A DNA stretch of 5,636 bases from Minisyncoccota bacterium (GCA_028715435.1 JAQURU010000044.1:1-5636); one strand, 5' to 3'. Positions 1 to 5,568 are shown, counted from the first letter of the stretch. Notes: a model not told the origin generated them from the sequence alone. Numbers and translations: made by a program.

Positions 1-1359
1 ACCCGTGGGCATGGCAAAGACTATGCTTTAAAAGTTCGGGGAGATAGCATGAAAAACGCTGGAATTTTTGAAAGTGACACAGTAATAATTAGGGAGCAGC
101 CAATAGTTCATAATGGCCAAATTGGAGTAGCCATAGTAAACGGCAACGAGGCTACTCTTAAAAGAATTTATAAAGAAAAAAATGCCGTAAGGCTACAACC
201 AGCGAATAAAGATTACAAACCACTTCTTACAAGAAACGTTGAAATAAGAGGATTGGTTACCGGCGTATTGCGAAGTCGATTTGATCCACTTCCCAAACCA
301 GCGCAGCTACCCTTATTCATATACCCACAAAAAAACGAACAACTGCTTCAAATTCACAATAGACGCTTTCTGGGCAACAAAGCTAAACTCCTTGGCTTTA
401 TAGGTGATATAGTGGCGGATAAATGTCGAGGTTATTATAGCTTCTGTGATATTTTTGCCGGCACAGGCGTTGTGGGTCACTATTTTAACCGGCCAGACAC
501 TAAAATTATTTCAAATGATATATTGGATAGCAGTTATACTTCTCTGCGATGTTGGCTTAATACAAAAAATTATAATCGTGAAAAAATATCGAATATCATT
601 ATTCATTTGAATGGCTTGCAGCCTAAAAAGGAAAATTATGTATCAGAGATTTTTGGAGGGCTATATTTTACAAAAGAAAATGCTCAAAAAATAGGAGCTG
701 TACGGGAGGAGATTGACAGGCTCGAAAAGACGAATGAAATAAGCCAGGAAGAAAAAAAAATTCTCCTTACATCGTTAATCTATGCCGTTGATAAAGTAGC
801 AAACACCGTAGGTCATTATGAAACCTACAGAAAGAAATTAGACACGATACAAAGCTTGCGTCTTTTACTACCGGATATTGACCCAAAAAATAACCAACAT
901 AATGAAATCTATCAAAAGGATGCGAATCAATTAGCTAGAGAAATTGCCTGCGATGTGCTATACATAGACCCTCCCTATAATTCAAGGCAATATGGAGATT
1001 CCTATCACCTGCTTGAGAATATAGTAACCTGGGAGAAGCCAAAAGTTGAGGGGGTGGCAAAAAAAATGATTAATCGAGAACATTTAAAAAGTCGTTATTG
1101 CCTAAAAGGTGCAGTATATGCTTTCGAAGATTTAATACAAAATGCAAAAGCCAAGCATATCTTAGTTTCTTATAATAATACCGGAGAAAAAATGAACGAG
1201 CGTTCAAATGCCAAGATACCTGATAATAGAATAATAGAGATTTTAAAAGACCGAGGCGATGTAGAAGTATTTGAGCGCGACTATAAGGCTTTTACTACAG
1301 GTAAAAGCGAAGCTCCTAATCATGCAGAAAGAGTCTTTTATTGCAAAGTAACAAAATAA
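1..1359 (+). CDS. LexA/S24 protease domain fused to D12-class adenine DNA methyltransferase (5' end cut by window)
   Basis: The frame is open from base 1, so the true start lies outside the window. The ATG at 49 is the Met of a GDSM motif and starting there would delete the catalytic serine. Numbering from the first visible residue, 1-93 match the catalytic half of LexA: GDSM with Ser16 (46-48), then ATLKR with Lys54 (160-162), 38 residues apart (37 in E. coli LexA). The domain ends at a LexA-like GLVTGVLR. A linker of about 25 residues follows, then a Dam/FokI-type N6-adenine methyltransferase: RRFLGNK (about 121-127, motif X), DIFAGTG (150-156, SAM-binding motif I), and YIDPPYNSRQYGDSYHLLENI-like motif IV with DPPY at 323-326. 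The X-I-IV order is alpha class. The enzyme should protect one strand of the operon's recognition site. The self-cleavage site and any helix-turn-helix would lie upstream and are not visible. Methyltransferase identity is very likely; the regulatory role of the LexA part is inferred. Confidence 0.93.
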   Translation, partial: TRGHGKDYALKVRGDSMKNAGIFESDTVIIREQPIVHNGQIGVAIVNGNEATLKRIYKEKNAVRLQPANKDYKPLLTRNVEIRGLVTGVLRSRFDPLPKPAQLPLFIYPQKNEQLLQIHNRRFLGNKAKLLGFIGDIVADKCRGYYSFCDIFAGTGVVGHYFNRPDTKIISNDILDSSYTSLRCWLNTKNYNREKISNIIIHLNGLQPKKENYVSEIFGGLYFTKENAQKIGAVREEIDRLEKTNEISQEEKKILLTSLIYAVDKVANTVGHYETYRKKLDTIQSLRLLLPDIDPKNNQHNEIYQKDANQLAREIACDVLYIDPPYNSRQYGDSYHLLENIVTWEKPKVEGVAKKMINREHLKSRYCLKGAVYAFEDLIQNAKAKHILVSYNNTGEKMNERSNAKIPDNRIIEILKDRGDVEVFERDYKAFTTGKSEAPNHAERVFYCKVTK

Positions 1360-1363
1360 ATTT

Positions 1364-3304
1364 ATGAAATATTTTCAATGGACTATCGGGTCAACTACAG
1401 TCCGTAATCCCGATAGGCTAAGAGACGGACTGCAGGTTCTTAAGGACCACTTTGAAGGACAGGAATGGAATACATCCCAGCAGGAAAAGTTTTTTGACCT
1501 ACTTATAGAGCACAAAGTTTATGAAATGGATAGTAGCGACTATGCCGCAATGACCAGTGCCAGAAAGCAAGAACATGCTCGGAAATGGGTATCTATTTTA
1601 AACCAACTTGGATTCTGTTTCACTTATGAATCTTCAGGAAAGCCAGTCATAATAACTAAGGCGGGAGAATCACTTTTGGATAATCCAGATATTGAGGATG
1701 AAGTTTTTCTCAGACAATTACTTAAATACCAAAAACCATGTGCACTTCCCAAACAAAATGGCGATGCATTTAAAAATGTTTCTGTGCTCCCTTTTATTGT
1801 CAGTTTAAAAACGGTTCATGATCTGCAGGGATTATCAAAGGAAGAAATAAGTATATTTTTGAACACTACAATCCGAATGAAGGATGTGGATAAGATGATT
1901 CGACAGATAAAGGATTATAGGATCAAACGAAGCAAAATCGAAGGGAGAGTTAAAAGAAAAGAATTCTATGTAAAAATTCAATTAGCGAAACTTAGCGATG
2001 TTTTTGATGAAGATATAAAAGAAAGGGTTTCATTAATAAAAAAACTTTGGAACGGCCATAAAAAAGATTCTGCATTTTTGATTTCTGAAGAAGCTAAGGC
2101 TTTATTAATAAATATTACCAAGAGTGGCAAAGGCTCAAAAACAATAAAGGCAAGAAGGGCACAATTAGCCCTGGTTAAAACAGTAAAAGAAGGCAAAGGT
2201 ATTGCGGAGGCCAAAAAAGTATTTCTTGATTATTACCTTTTGCTTAAGATTGCCACACTGCGAGATTATGCTGATCTGACTGCGCGATACTTAAGAAAAA
2301 GTGGTTTATTTTCTGTAAGCAGAGACAAGCTTATAACAGTCACAGAAAAAGAGGGTTTAATAAAATCGTTGCTATCTCAGAAATGGAATCTAATTGGAGA
2401 GAAAGAATATCTTGATTATTTGTGGAGTGATTCCTTGCCAGCCCTACCAAGTGATAAAGCAGATTATCTGGAGGAACATTTAGAAACTATAAAAAACAAA
2501 GAGAAGGAGCTGTTTGATAGAATTGGCCAAGGAGAGTCTTTGACGCTGGTTGGAGAAACAGTCGTCCCTGCAAAGGATATTGTGGGATTAAAGCAACAAA
2601 CAAAGAGTGTTGAAATAAACCTCTTAAAATTGAAAGAAATAGAATTTTATTATTCCCAAAGAGAAGAAAAACAAATTGACGATATAATTAATTTTTACGA
2701 TTTAATTCTCACAAAACAGATTCTGGGAGGCGAAGCTTATTATCCAGCATACCTTGAATGGAATACGTGGAGAGTTTTTTTAGCCATCGATACTTTGGCC
2801 AACAAACCCTACGAAGCAAGAAATTTCAAACTGGATGAAGAATTGCAGCCGATAAATCATGCACCAGGAAACAGAGCTGATATGGTTTTTGAATACGAAA
2901 ATTTTATCTTGGCAACAGAGGTAACACTAATCGTGCGGGCAAACCAATGGAGCGCAGAGGCAGAGCCTGTCCCAAGGCATGTGGCCAAGATACAATCTGA
3001 AAATAAAAACAAAGATGTATATGGCTTATTTGTCGCGCCTCAAATAGATGTGAATACAGCTTTAACTTTTTTTAATAACAGAAAGTATTCAATAAATAAT
3101 GAAATAATAGACTTAACAATAATTCCTTTGTCGATAGACCAAATAAAACAACTTTTAATGACTTTTAAGCAGAAAAGATTTTCTACTCAAGATATGAGGA
3201 GATTATTTGAAATAATTAAGGCAGAAATTTCGGCTTCAAAAGATGCAATCGAGTGGAATGGAAAAATTCCCACAATTATAAATGATTGGACGCAAAAATT
3301 ATGA
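1364..3304 (+). CDS. Type IIS restriction endonuclease, AlwI / N.BstNBI family
   Basis: This 646-residue protein resembles N.BstNBI, PleI, MlyI and AlwI along its length, judged from recalled family sequences. The N-terminal recognition part has EVFLRQLLKYQKP (113-125), LQGLSKEEISIF (154-165) and TARYLRKSGLF (306-316). The C-terminal nuclease part has LEWNTWR (464-470), DEELQPINHAPGNRADM (491-507), EVT (519-521) and EAEPVPRH (532-539). Candidate catalytic acids are Glu465, Asp506, Glu519 and Glu534, all present, so the enzyme looks active. Family members bind asymmetric 5-base sites (GAGTC or GGATC) and cut a few bases downstream; some only nick. Which site this one uses, and whether it nicks, cannot be read from sequence. 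The ATG is 4 bases after the upstream methyltransferase stop, with no obvious Shine-Dalgarno, so translation is probably coupled. The stop overlaps the next start, making one operon with both methyltransferases. Confidence 0.9.
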   Translation: MKYFQWTIGSTTVRNPDRLRDGLQVLKDHFEGQEWNTSQQEKFFDLLIEHKVYEMDSSDYAAMTSARKQEHARKWVSILNQLGFCFTYESSGKPVIITKAGESLLDNPDIEDEVFLRQLLKYQKPCALPKQNGDAFKNVSVLPFIVSLKTVHDLQGLSKEEISIFLNTTIRMKDVDKMIRQIKDYRIKRSKIEGRVKRKEFYVKIQLAKLSDVFDEDIKERVSLIKKLWNGHKKDSAFLISEEAKALLINITKSGKGSKTIKARRAQLALVKTVKEGKGIAEAKKVFLDYYLLLKIATLRDYADLTARYLRKSGLFSVSRDKLITVTEKEGLIKSLLSQKWNLIGEKEYLDYLWSDSLPALPSDKADYLEEHLETIKNKEKELFDRIGQGESLTLVGETVVPAKDIVGLKQQTKSVEINLLKLKEIEFYYSQREEKQIDDIINFYDLILTKQILGGEAYYPAYLEWNTWRVFLAIDTLANKPYEARNFKLDEELQPINHAPGNRADMVFEYENFILATEVTLIVRANQWSAEAEPVPRHVAKIQSENKNKDVYGLFVAPQIDVNTALTFFNNRKYSINNEIIDLTIIPLSIDQIKQLLMTFKQKRFSTQDMRRLFEIIKAEISASKDAIEWNGKIPTIINDWTQKL

Positions 3305-4071
3305 AAATAAACACAATTCACAAAGGAAATTGCGTAGAGGTGATGGAAAAGGAAATACCCAATGGGAGTATTGATTTGATATTCGCCGACCCACCCTATA
3401 ATCTTTCCGGCAACGGGCTAAAGTGGGTTGGAAATAAAACTGGTGGTGATTGGTTTATGGTGAATGAAAAATGGGATAAGATGACAGAAACTGAATACTT
3501 AAAATTTACAAAGGACTGGTTAAATGCTTGTAAAAAGGTTTTAAAACTCAATGGAAGCATTTATGTTTCATGCACCTATCACAATATAGGAGAATTAATT
3601 ACTGTGCTTAAACTGCTTGAATTTACACCTCGAAATATTATTACCTGGCATAAAAACAACGCCATGCCCAGTATGACTCGCCGCAGTTTTACTCATTCTT
3701 GTGAATACGTCCTCTTTTTTTCAAAGGGCAAAAAATGGACATTTAATTATTCAGACATTAAAAAAATGAACCCAGACAAAGCGAAGGACGGGTCTGAAAA
3801 ACAAATGCGAGATTTATGGATTATGCCAGTAGTTCAGGGGAAAGAAAGAATAAAAGATAAAACTGGGAGGGCTGCTCACCCCACACAAAAACCAGAGAAT
3901 TTATTGGAAAGAATTATTTTAGCGAGCAGTAATAAAAACGACATCGTACTCGATCCCTTTCTTGGGAGTGGGACTACAGCAGTAGTTGCAAAACGTTTAG
4001 ACAGAAAATGGATTGGAATTGAAACGGAAAATAAATATATAAAAATAGCAGAGAAAAGATTAAGCACTTAA
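3301..4071 (+). CDS. Beta-class N6-adenine (or N4-cytosine) DNA methyltransferase of the R-M operon
   Basis: A 256-residue protein with the permuted motif order of beta-class methyltransferases: catalytic motif IV DPPYN at 30-34 comes first, a central region with CTYHNIGELITVL (about 85-97) follows, then AHPTQKP (192-198) and SAM-binding motif I DPFLGSGTT (218-226) near the C-terminus. Length is normal for small enzymes of this group. DPPY favours N6-adenine methylation but does not exclude N4-cytosine. The ATG at 3301 overlaps the endonuclease stop as ATGA, the usual coupling arrangement, and begins MKINTIHKGNC, a typical N-terminus for the family; the TTG at 3286 would only add five residues. 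With the first gene it gives two methyltransferases for one Type IIS enzyme, as expected when the two strands of an asymmetric site differ. Which strand it modifies is unknown. Confidence 0.93.
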   Translation: MKINTIHKGNCVEVMEKEIPNGSIDLIFADPPYNLSGNGLKWVGNKTGGDWFMVNEKWDKMTETEYLKFTKDWLNACKKVLKLNGSIYVSCTYHNIGELITVLKLLEFTPRNIITWHKNNAMPSMTRRSFTHSCEYVLFFSKGKKWTFNYSDIKKMNPDKAKDGSEKQMRDLWIMPVVQGKERIKDKTGRAAHPTQKPENLLERIILASSNKNDIVLDPFLGSGTTAVVAKRLDRKWIGIETENKYIKIAEKRLST

Positions 4072-4107
4072 TTTTTGTAAACTTCTTGTTAATTCTTTGT
4101 AAGGGAG

Positions 4108-4116
4108 TTATCCACA
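4108..4116 (+). promoter_or_regulatory. TTATCCACA, perfect match to the DnaA-box consensus
   Basis: The 9-base DnaA consensus TTATNCACA is matched exactly, just after the R-M operon and 9 bases before the -35 hexamer of the promoter at 4126-4155. A near-identical box sits at the same distance from the promoter at 5578, which makes a regulatory role more plausible than chance. Whether DnaA or another protein binds here is unknown. Confidence 0.5.
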
Positions 4117-4125
4117 GGTGGCCTG

Positions 4126-4155
4126 TTGACGGCGAGTTTTGGGGAGCGCTATTAT
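4126..4155 (+). promoter_or_regulatory. Sigma70-type promoter for the leader/small RNA
   Basis: TTGACG (4126-4131) and TATTAT (4150-4155) each match 5 of 6 consensus bases and are separated by 18 bases. Transcription would begin near 4162, in the intergenic region, and run into the structured segment and terminator that end at 4278. It is the best promoter match I see between the R-M operon and the small-gene cassette. Confidence 0.6.
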
Positions 4156-4161
4156 TAAGAT

Positions 4162-4278
4162 GTAGTTAGAAGTTAGTCTGACGGCGCCTGTGAAATACCA
4201 GGCTAAATGACACGGGGCTACGACTTCTGTTATCAAGCAGCTTTTTGTTTGATGACTAGAAGTTGTAGTCCCTTTTTT
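4162..4278 (+). ncRNA. Candidate structured small RNA or attenuator leader, about 115 nt
   Basis: The segment is bounded by a promoter and a strong intrinsic terminator and carries no convincing reading frame. A hairpin forms from GCCTG (4186-4190) and CAGGC (4199-4203) with an 8-base loop. AGAAGTTAG at 4168-4176 can pair with CTA (4218-4220) plus ACTTCT (4223-4228), with CG bulged; these bases are the left arm of the terminator. That gives two mutually exclusive folds, as in riboswitches and attenuators. I do not recognise a known RNA family. It may equally be a free-standing small RNA for which the terminator is simply the 3' end. The exact 5' end is estimated from the promoter. Confidence 0.45.
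4214..4278 (+). terminator. Very strong intrinsic terminator (23-bp stem plus T6)
   Basis: GGGGCTACGACTTCT (4214-4228) pairs over all 15 bases with AGAAGTTGTAGTCCC (4258-4272), with two G-T wobbles. The inner part GTTATCAA (4229-4236) pairs with TTGATGAC (4249-4256) with one wobble and a single bulged T at 4257. The loop is 12 bases. Six T follow (4273-4278). It would also stop read-through from the R-M operon. Confidence 0.85.
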
Positions 4279-4359
4279 GTTTTTCAAATTATTAATTTTC
4301 CCTCCTGAGATCAAGGAGAGCCTCGACTAAGAAAGCAATAACTAAACTAAAGCAAGATG
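4279..4359 (+). other. Intergenic spacer with a small CTCCT/AGGAG hairpin
   Basis: This A+T-rich spacer lies between two terminator-like hairpins. CTCCT (4302-4306) can pair with AGGAG (4314-4318) over a 7-base loop. AGGAG looks like a Shine-Dalgarno sequence, but no start codon follows at a useful distance. I see no clear promoter, so it is unclear how the cassette that starts at 4391 is transcribed if the terminator at 4214-4278 is efficient. Confidence 0.3.
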
Positions 4360-4390
4360 AAGGCCGATTCCCAGCTGGGGTCAGCCTTTT
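4360..4390 (+). terminator. Terminator-like hairpin directly abutting the start codon at 4391
   Basis: AAGGC (4360-4364) pairs with GCCTT (4384-4388). After a C/A mismatch, GATTCC (4366-4371) pairs with GGGGTC (4377-4382) with two wobbles around a CAGCT loop, and the run TTTT (4387-4390) ends it. The next base is the A of an ATG. The stem also buries GGGG (4377-4380), the only Shine-Dalgarno-like bases upstream of that ATG. It could act as a terminator/attenuator or as a translational gate for the small-gene cassette. Confidence 0.5.
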
Positions 4391-4594
4391 ATGTTGCCCC
4401 AAGAAGCCATACAACAATTTAAAGAATTATATAAAAAACGCTACGGCGTGGAAATTTCCGATGAGGAGGCTTCTTTTCGTGCCAACAATCTTTTTAGTCT
4501 CTACAAAGTCACCTACATAGGCGAGCCTTCAATCAAAAATTTTAACGAAAAAGTTGCGAACAGTTATGAACTCAAAACAAACTTCAATAAGTGA
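4391..4594 (+). CDS. Small helical protein of unknown function (67 aa)
   Basis: The protein is predicted to be mostly helical: helix one about residues 4-18 (EAIQQFKELYKKRYG), then ISDEEA (21-26) leading into a second helix through LFSLYKV (33-39). I recall short proteins with the pattern F-K-x-[IL]-Y-x-x-x-[FY]-G-[IV]-x-[IL]-[ST]-D-E-E-A from mobile elements and uncultivated bacteria, but no function is known to me. There is no signal peptide or membrane segment. The frame is closed upstream by TGA at 4358-4360, so ATG 4391 is the likely start. Its Shine-Dalgarno is weak (GGGG, 10 bases upstream) and lies inside a hairpin. The 3' end overlaps the SpoVG-like gene by 29 bases, so the two are probably co-translated. 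I am fairly sure it is real because of the overlap and composition. Confidence 0.7.
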   Translation: MLPQEAIQQFKELYKKRYGVEISDEEASFRANNLFSLYKVTYIGEPSIKNFNEKVANSYELKTNFNK

Positions 4595-4871
4595 GATTCA
4601 ATTTTATCCAATAAAACCCAAGGACGGCCTCCTGGGGTTTGCTTCGTTTGTTTTAGATGAAAAATTTTGGATAGGATCGGTGGCGGTTTATACCAGGCAA
4701 AACGGAGGCTACAGGCTTGTTTATCCCACAAAAAAGATTGGAAGCCAAAACTTGCCAATTATTCATCCAATAAACCACGAAGCAGGCAGCGCAGTAGAAA
4801 CTGCCATTAGTGAAAAAGTGTCCGAGTTATTTAACGAAAACTATGAATCAGAGCAAATTGGGAGCCAATGA
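4566..4871 (+). CDS. spoVG-like: SpoVG-family protein
   Basis: The 101-residue product follows the SpoVG pattern throughout: ISEIQFYPI near the N-terminus (8-16), GLLGFASFVLDEKFWIGSVAVY (about 21-42) matching the strand region xAxASxxxDxxFxxxxIxV, GGYRLVYPTKK (47-57) matching GxFVxMPSxK, IIHPIN (65-70) matching the hallmark HPIN, and a C-terminal helix AVETAISEKVSELF (75-88). SpoVG proteins are small cytoplasmic nucleic-acid-binding regulators, first known from Bacillus sporulation and septation but present in many non-sporulating bacteria and on mobile elements, so no sporulation role is implied. I prefer ATG 4566 over TTG 4554 because it leaves about seven residues before the domain, as usual. 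It overlaps the preceding gene by 29 bases and the following gene by 29 bases. The exact target here is unknown. Confidence 0.82.
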   Translation: MNSKQTSISEIQFYPIKPKDGLLGFASFVLDEKFWIGSVAVYTRQNGGYRLVYPTKKIGSQNLPIIHPINHEAGSAVETAISEKVSELFNENYESEQIGSQ

Positions 4872-5271
4872 AAAACATTCAAATTGTTTTTTTGCTCCAC
4901 ATAAAATTTATGAGGATGAAAAACTGCGCGAACTAAGCCACGCCGAACGGGATTTTTTAGTGGCGCTTTGCCATTTGCGCAATCGTTGCGGTGATAAAAA
5001 CGGCTGGTTTTGGCATGTCGACCGTTCCTTTAATGATAAATATGGCAGAAAGATGGGGTTTGAGACATTGGGATTTGGGAGCTCGACATGCAAGCGGGTG
5101 CGAAAGAAACTGGTTGAATTGGGATTAATTGAAACCAAACCGCATACAGTAAAAGGAGGCGCTTGGCCAGCCACAATGTACCGAATTAACCCCAAACTTT
5201 TGCATAACACCGTAGACCATAGTGGTCTACGGTTAAAGACCATGATGGACTCCGGTCCGGGACCGCCATGA
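4843..5271 (+). CDS. Winged helix-turn-helix DNA-binding protein, replication-initiator-like
   Basis: The 142-residue product has one winged-helix domain resembling the HTH_36 type found in plasmid and phage replication proteins: first helix LSHAERDFLVALCHLRNR (31-48), an insert with GWFWHVDRSF (54-63), candidate recognition helix SSTCKRVRKKLVELGLIE (80-97) and a wing KGGAWPATMYRIN (104-116). The 26 residues after the wing look unstructured, and the DNA coding for them holds two perfect inverted repeats, so that tail may be shaped by DNA-level needs. ATG 4843 overlaps the SpoVG-like gene by 29 bases; GTG 4810 is an alternative giving 153 residues. Neither has a good ribosome binding site. The protein is smaller than most initiators and could instead be a regulator of the downstream promoter. 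Repeat arrays directly downstream are its obvious candidate target. DNA binding is likely; the replication role is a guess. Confidence 0.75.
   Translation: MNQSKLGANEKHSNCFFAPHKIYEDEKLRELSHAERDFLVALCHLRNRCGDKNGWFWHVDRSFNDKYGRKMGFETLGFGSSTCKRVRKKLVELGLIETKPHTVKGGAWPATMYRINPKLLHNTVDHSGLRLKTMMDSGPGPP
5209..5233. repeat. Perfect 11-bp inverted repeat with 3-base centre
   Basis: Left arm ACCGTAGACCA (5209-5219) and right arm TGGTCTACGGT (5223-5233) are perfectly complementary around TAG. It lies in the 3' end of the winged-helix gene. No T-run follows, so it is not a standard terminator. A partial direct copy of its centre (AGACCAT..TGG, 10 of 12 bases) occurs 23 bases downstream at 5237. It may be an operator for a dimeric protein or a regulatory hairpin. 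Confidence 0.7.
5253..5265. repeat. Perfect palindrome CGGTCC-G-GGACCG
   Basis: Two 6-base arms are perfectly complementary around a single G, within the last codons of the winged-helix gene and 19 bases after the larger inverted repeat. It is G+C-rich in an A+T-rich region. It may be a binding site or a hairpin at the mRNA 3' end; no T-run follows. Confidence 0.55.
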
Positions 5272-5273
5272 AC

Positions 5274-5354
5274 CATACATTAAGAAGAATTAATTAAAAA
5301 GAATGATTAAGAATATAGTCTAAATAAGACAAACAAAGTTTGCAAAAAAATATT
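5274..5354. other. A+T-rich segment (66 of 81 bases A/T)
   Basis: This non-coding stretch directly precedes the motif arrays and is 81% A+T by count. In iteron-type origins an easily melted A+T-rich segment lies next to the repeats. That parallel is the reason to list it; the composition alone proves nothing. Confidence 0.4.
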
Positions 5355-5391
5355 GCACTAAATTGCACTAAATTGCACTAAAACTGCACCA
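5353..5391. repeat. Motif array A: TTGCACTA x3 plus CTGCACCA
   Basis: TTGCACTA occurs at 5353, 5363 and 5373 with exact 10-base spacing and A-rich spacers, followed by the variant CTGCACCA at 5384 (11 bases on). The units lie on the same face of the helix, as expected for repeated protein-binding sites. Confidence 0.8.
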
Positions 5392-5398
5392 AAAAGGG

Positions 5399-5429
5399 GT
5401 TGGATGAAAGTTGGACAAAAGTTGGATGG
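5399..5429. repeat. Motif array B: GTTGGA[T/C] x3 at 11-base spacing
   Basis: GTTGGAT, GTTGGAC and GTTGGAT begin at 5399, 5410 and 5421, exactly 11 bases apart, with GAAA or AAAA spacers. The sequence differs from array A although the spacing rule is the same. Confidence 0.75.
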
Positions 5430-5433
5430 TTTT

Positions 5434-5470
5434 TGACCACAATGTGACCAAATGTGACTGAAATGCGACC
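5434..5470. repeat. Motif array C: TGACC-like x4 at 10-11 base spacing
   Basis: TGACC (5434), TGACC (5445), TGACT (5455) and CGACC (5466) lie 11, 10 and 11 bases apart; the last three are preceded by ATG, giving an extended ATGYGAC unit. The changes between units suggest degenerate sites rather than recent replication slippage. Confidence 0.75.
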
Positions 5471-5483
5471 AGAAAACGGGTAT

Positions 5484-5518
5484 ATCGGAGCATCGGTAAA
5501 ACATCGGTGTAACATCGG
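5484..5518. repeat. Motif array D: ATCGG x4
   Basis: ATCGG begins at 5484, 5492, 5503 and 5514, with spacings of 8, 11 and 11 bases. The last three share the longer form ACATCGGT or CATCGGT. This is the fourth successive array with its own core sequence. Confidence 0.75.
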
Positions 5519-5559
5519 TAATTTTGAGGGTTTTTACGAACAAAACACCCCTCTCTGCT

Positions 5560-5568
5560 TTATCCACT
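5560..5568 (+). promoter_or_regulatory. TTATCCACT, near-consensus DnaA-type box
   Basis: Eight of nine bases match TTATCCACA. It begins 18 bases upstream of a -35 hexamer, exactly the offset of the perfect box at 4108. It lies beyond the four arrays, where an origin or a rep promoter would often carry a DnaA box. Confidence 0.4.

Noticed and set aside
49..1359. ATG 49 as the start of the first gene
   Set aside because: It is the Met of the LexA GDSM motif. The frame is open to base 1 and the preceding residues continue the LexA match, so the gene begins outside the window.
1885..1893. Perfect inverse DnaA box (TGTGGATAA) inside the nuclease gene
   Set aside because: It codes for ordinary residues (around VDK), has no promoter or repeats near it, and is best taken as chance.
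1978..2214. Minus-strand open frame of 78 codons
   Set aside because: It is fully inside the nuclease gene, has no family resemblance, and reads as a shadow of lysine/alanine-rich codons.
3286..3300. TTG 3286 as the start of the second methyltransferase
   Set aside because: The ATG at 3301 forms an ATGA overlap with the nuclease stop and starts where the family normally begins; TTG only adds five residues.
4183..4200. Similarity of GGCGCCTGTGAAATACCA to a conserved 23S rRNA stretch
   Set aside because: The match is short, the flanks do not resemble rRNA, and the segment has its own promoter and terminator.
4207..4308. 33-codon frame starting within the leader
   Set aside because: It is coded mostly by the terminator stem and T-run, has no ribosome site, and the product is cysteine- and phenylalanine-rich with no recognisable pattern.
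4108..4314. Minus-strand open frame of 68 codons
   Set aside because: Much of it is the complement of the terminator hairpin and promoter region; composition and motifs do not look like protein.
4908..5276. Minus-strand open frame of 122 codons
   Set aside because: It is antisense to the winged-helix gene, which has a clear domain pattern and operon overlap.
5353..5518. CRISPR array
   Set aside because: Units are only 10-11 bases, spacers are 3-5 A-rich bases, and the motif changes four times; no cas genes are present.
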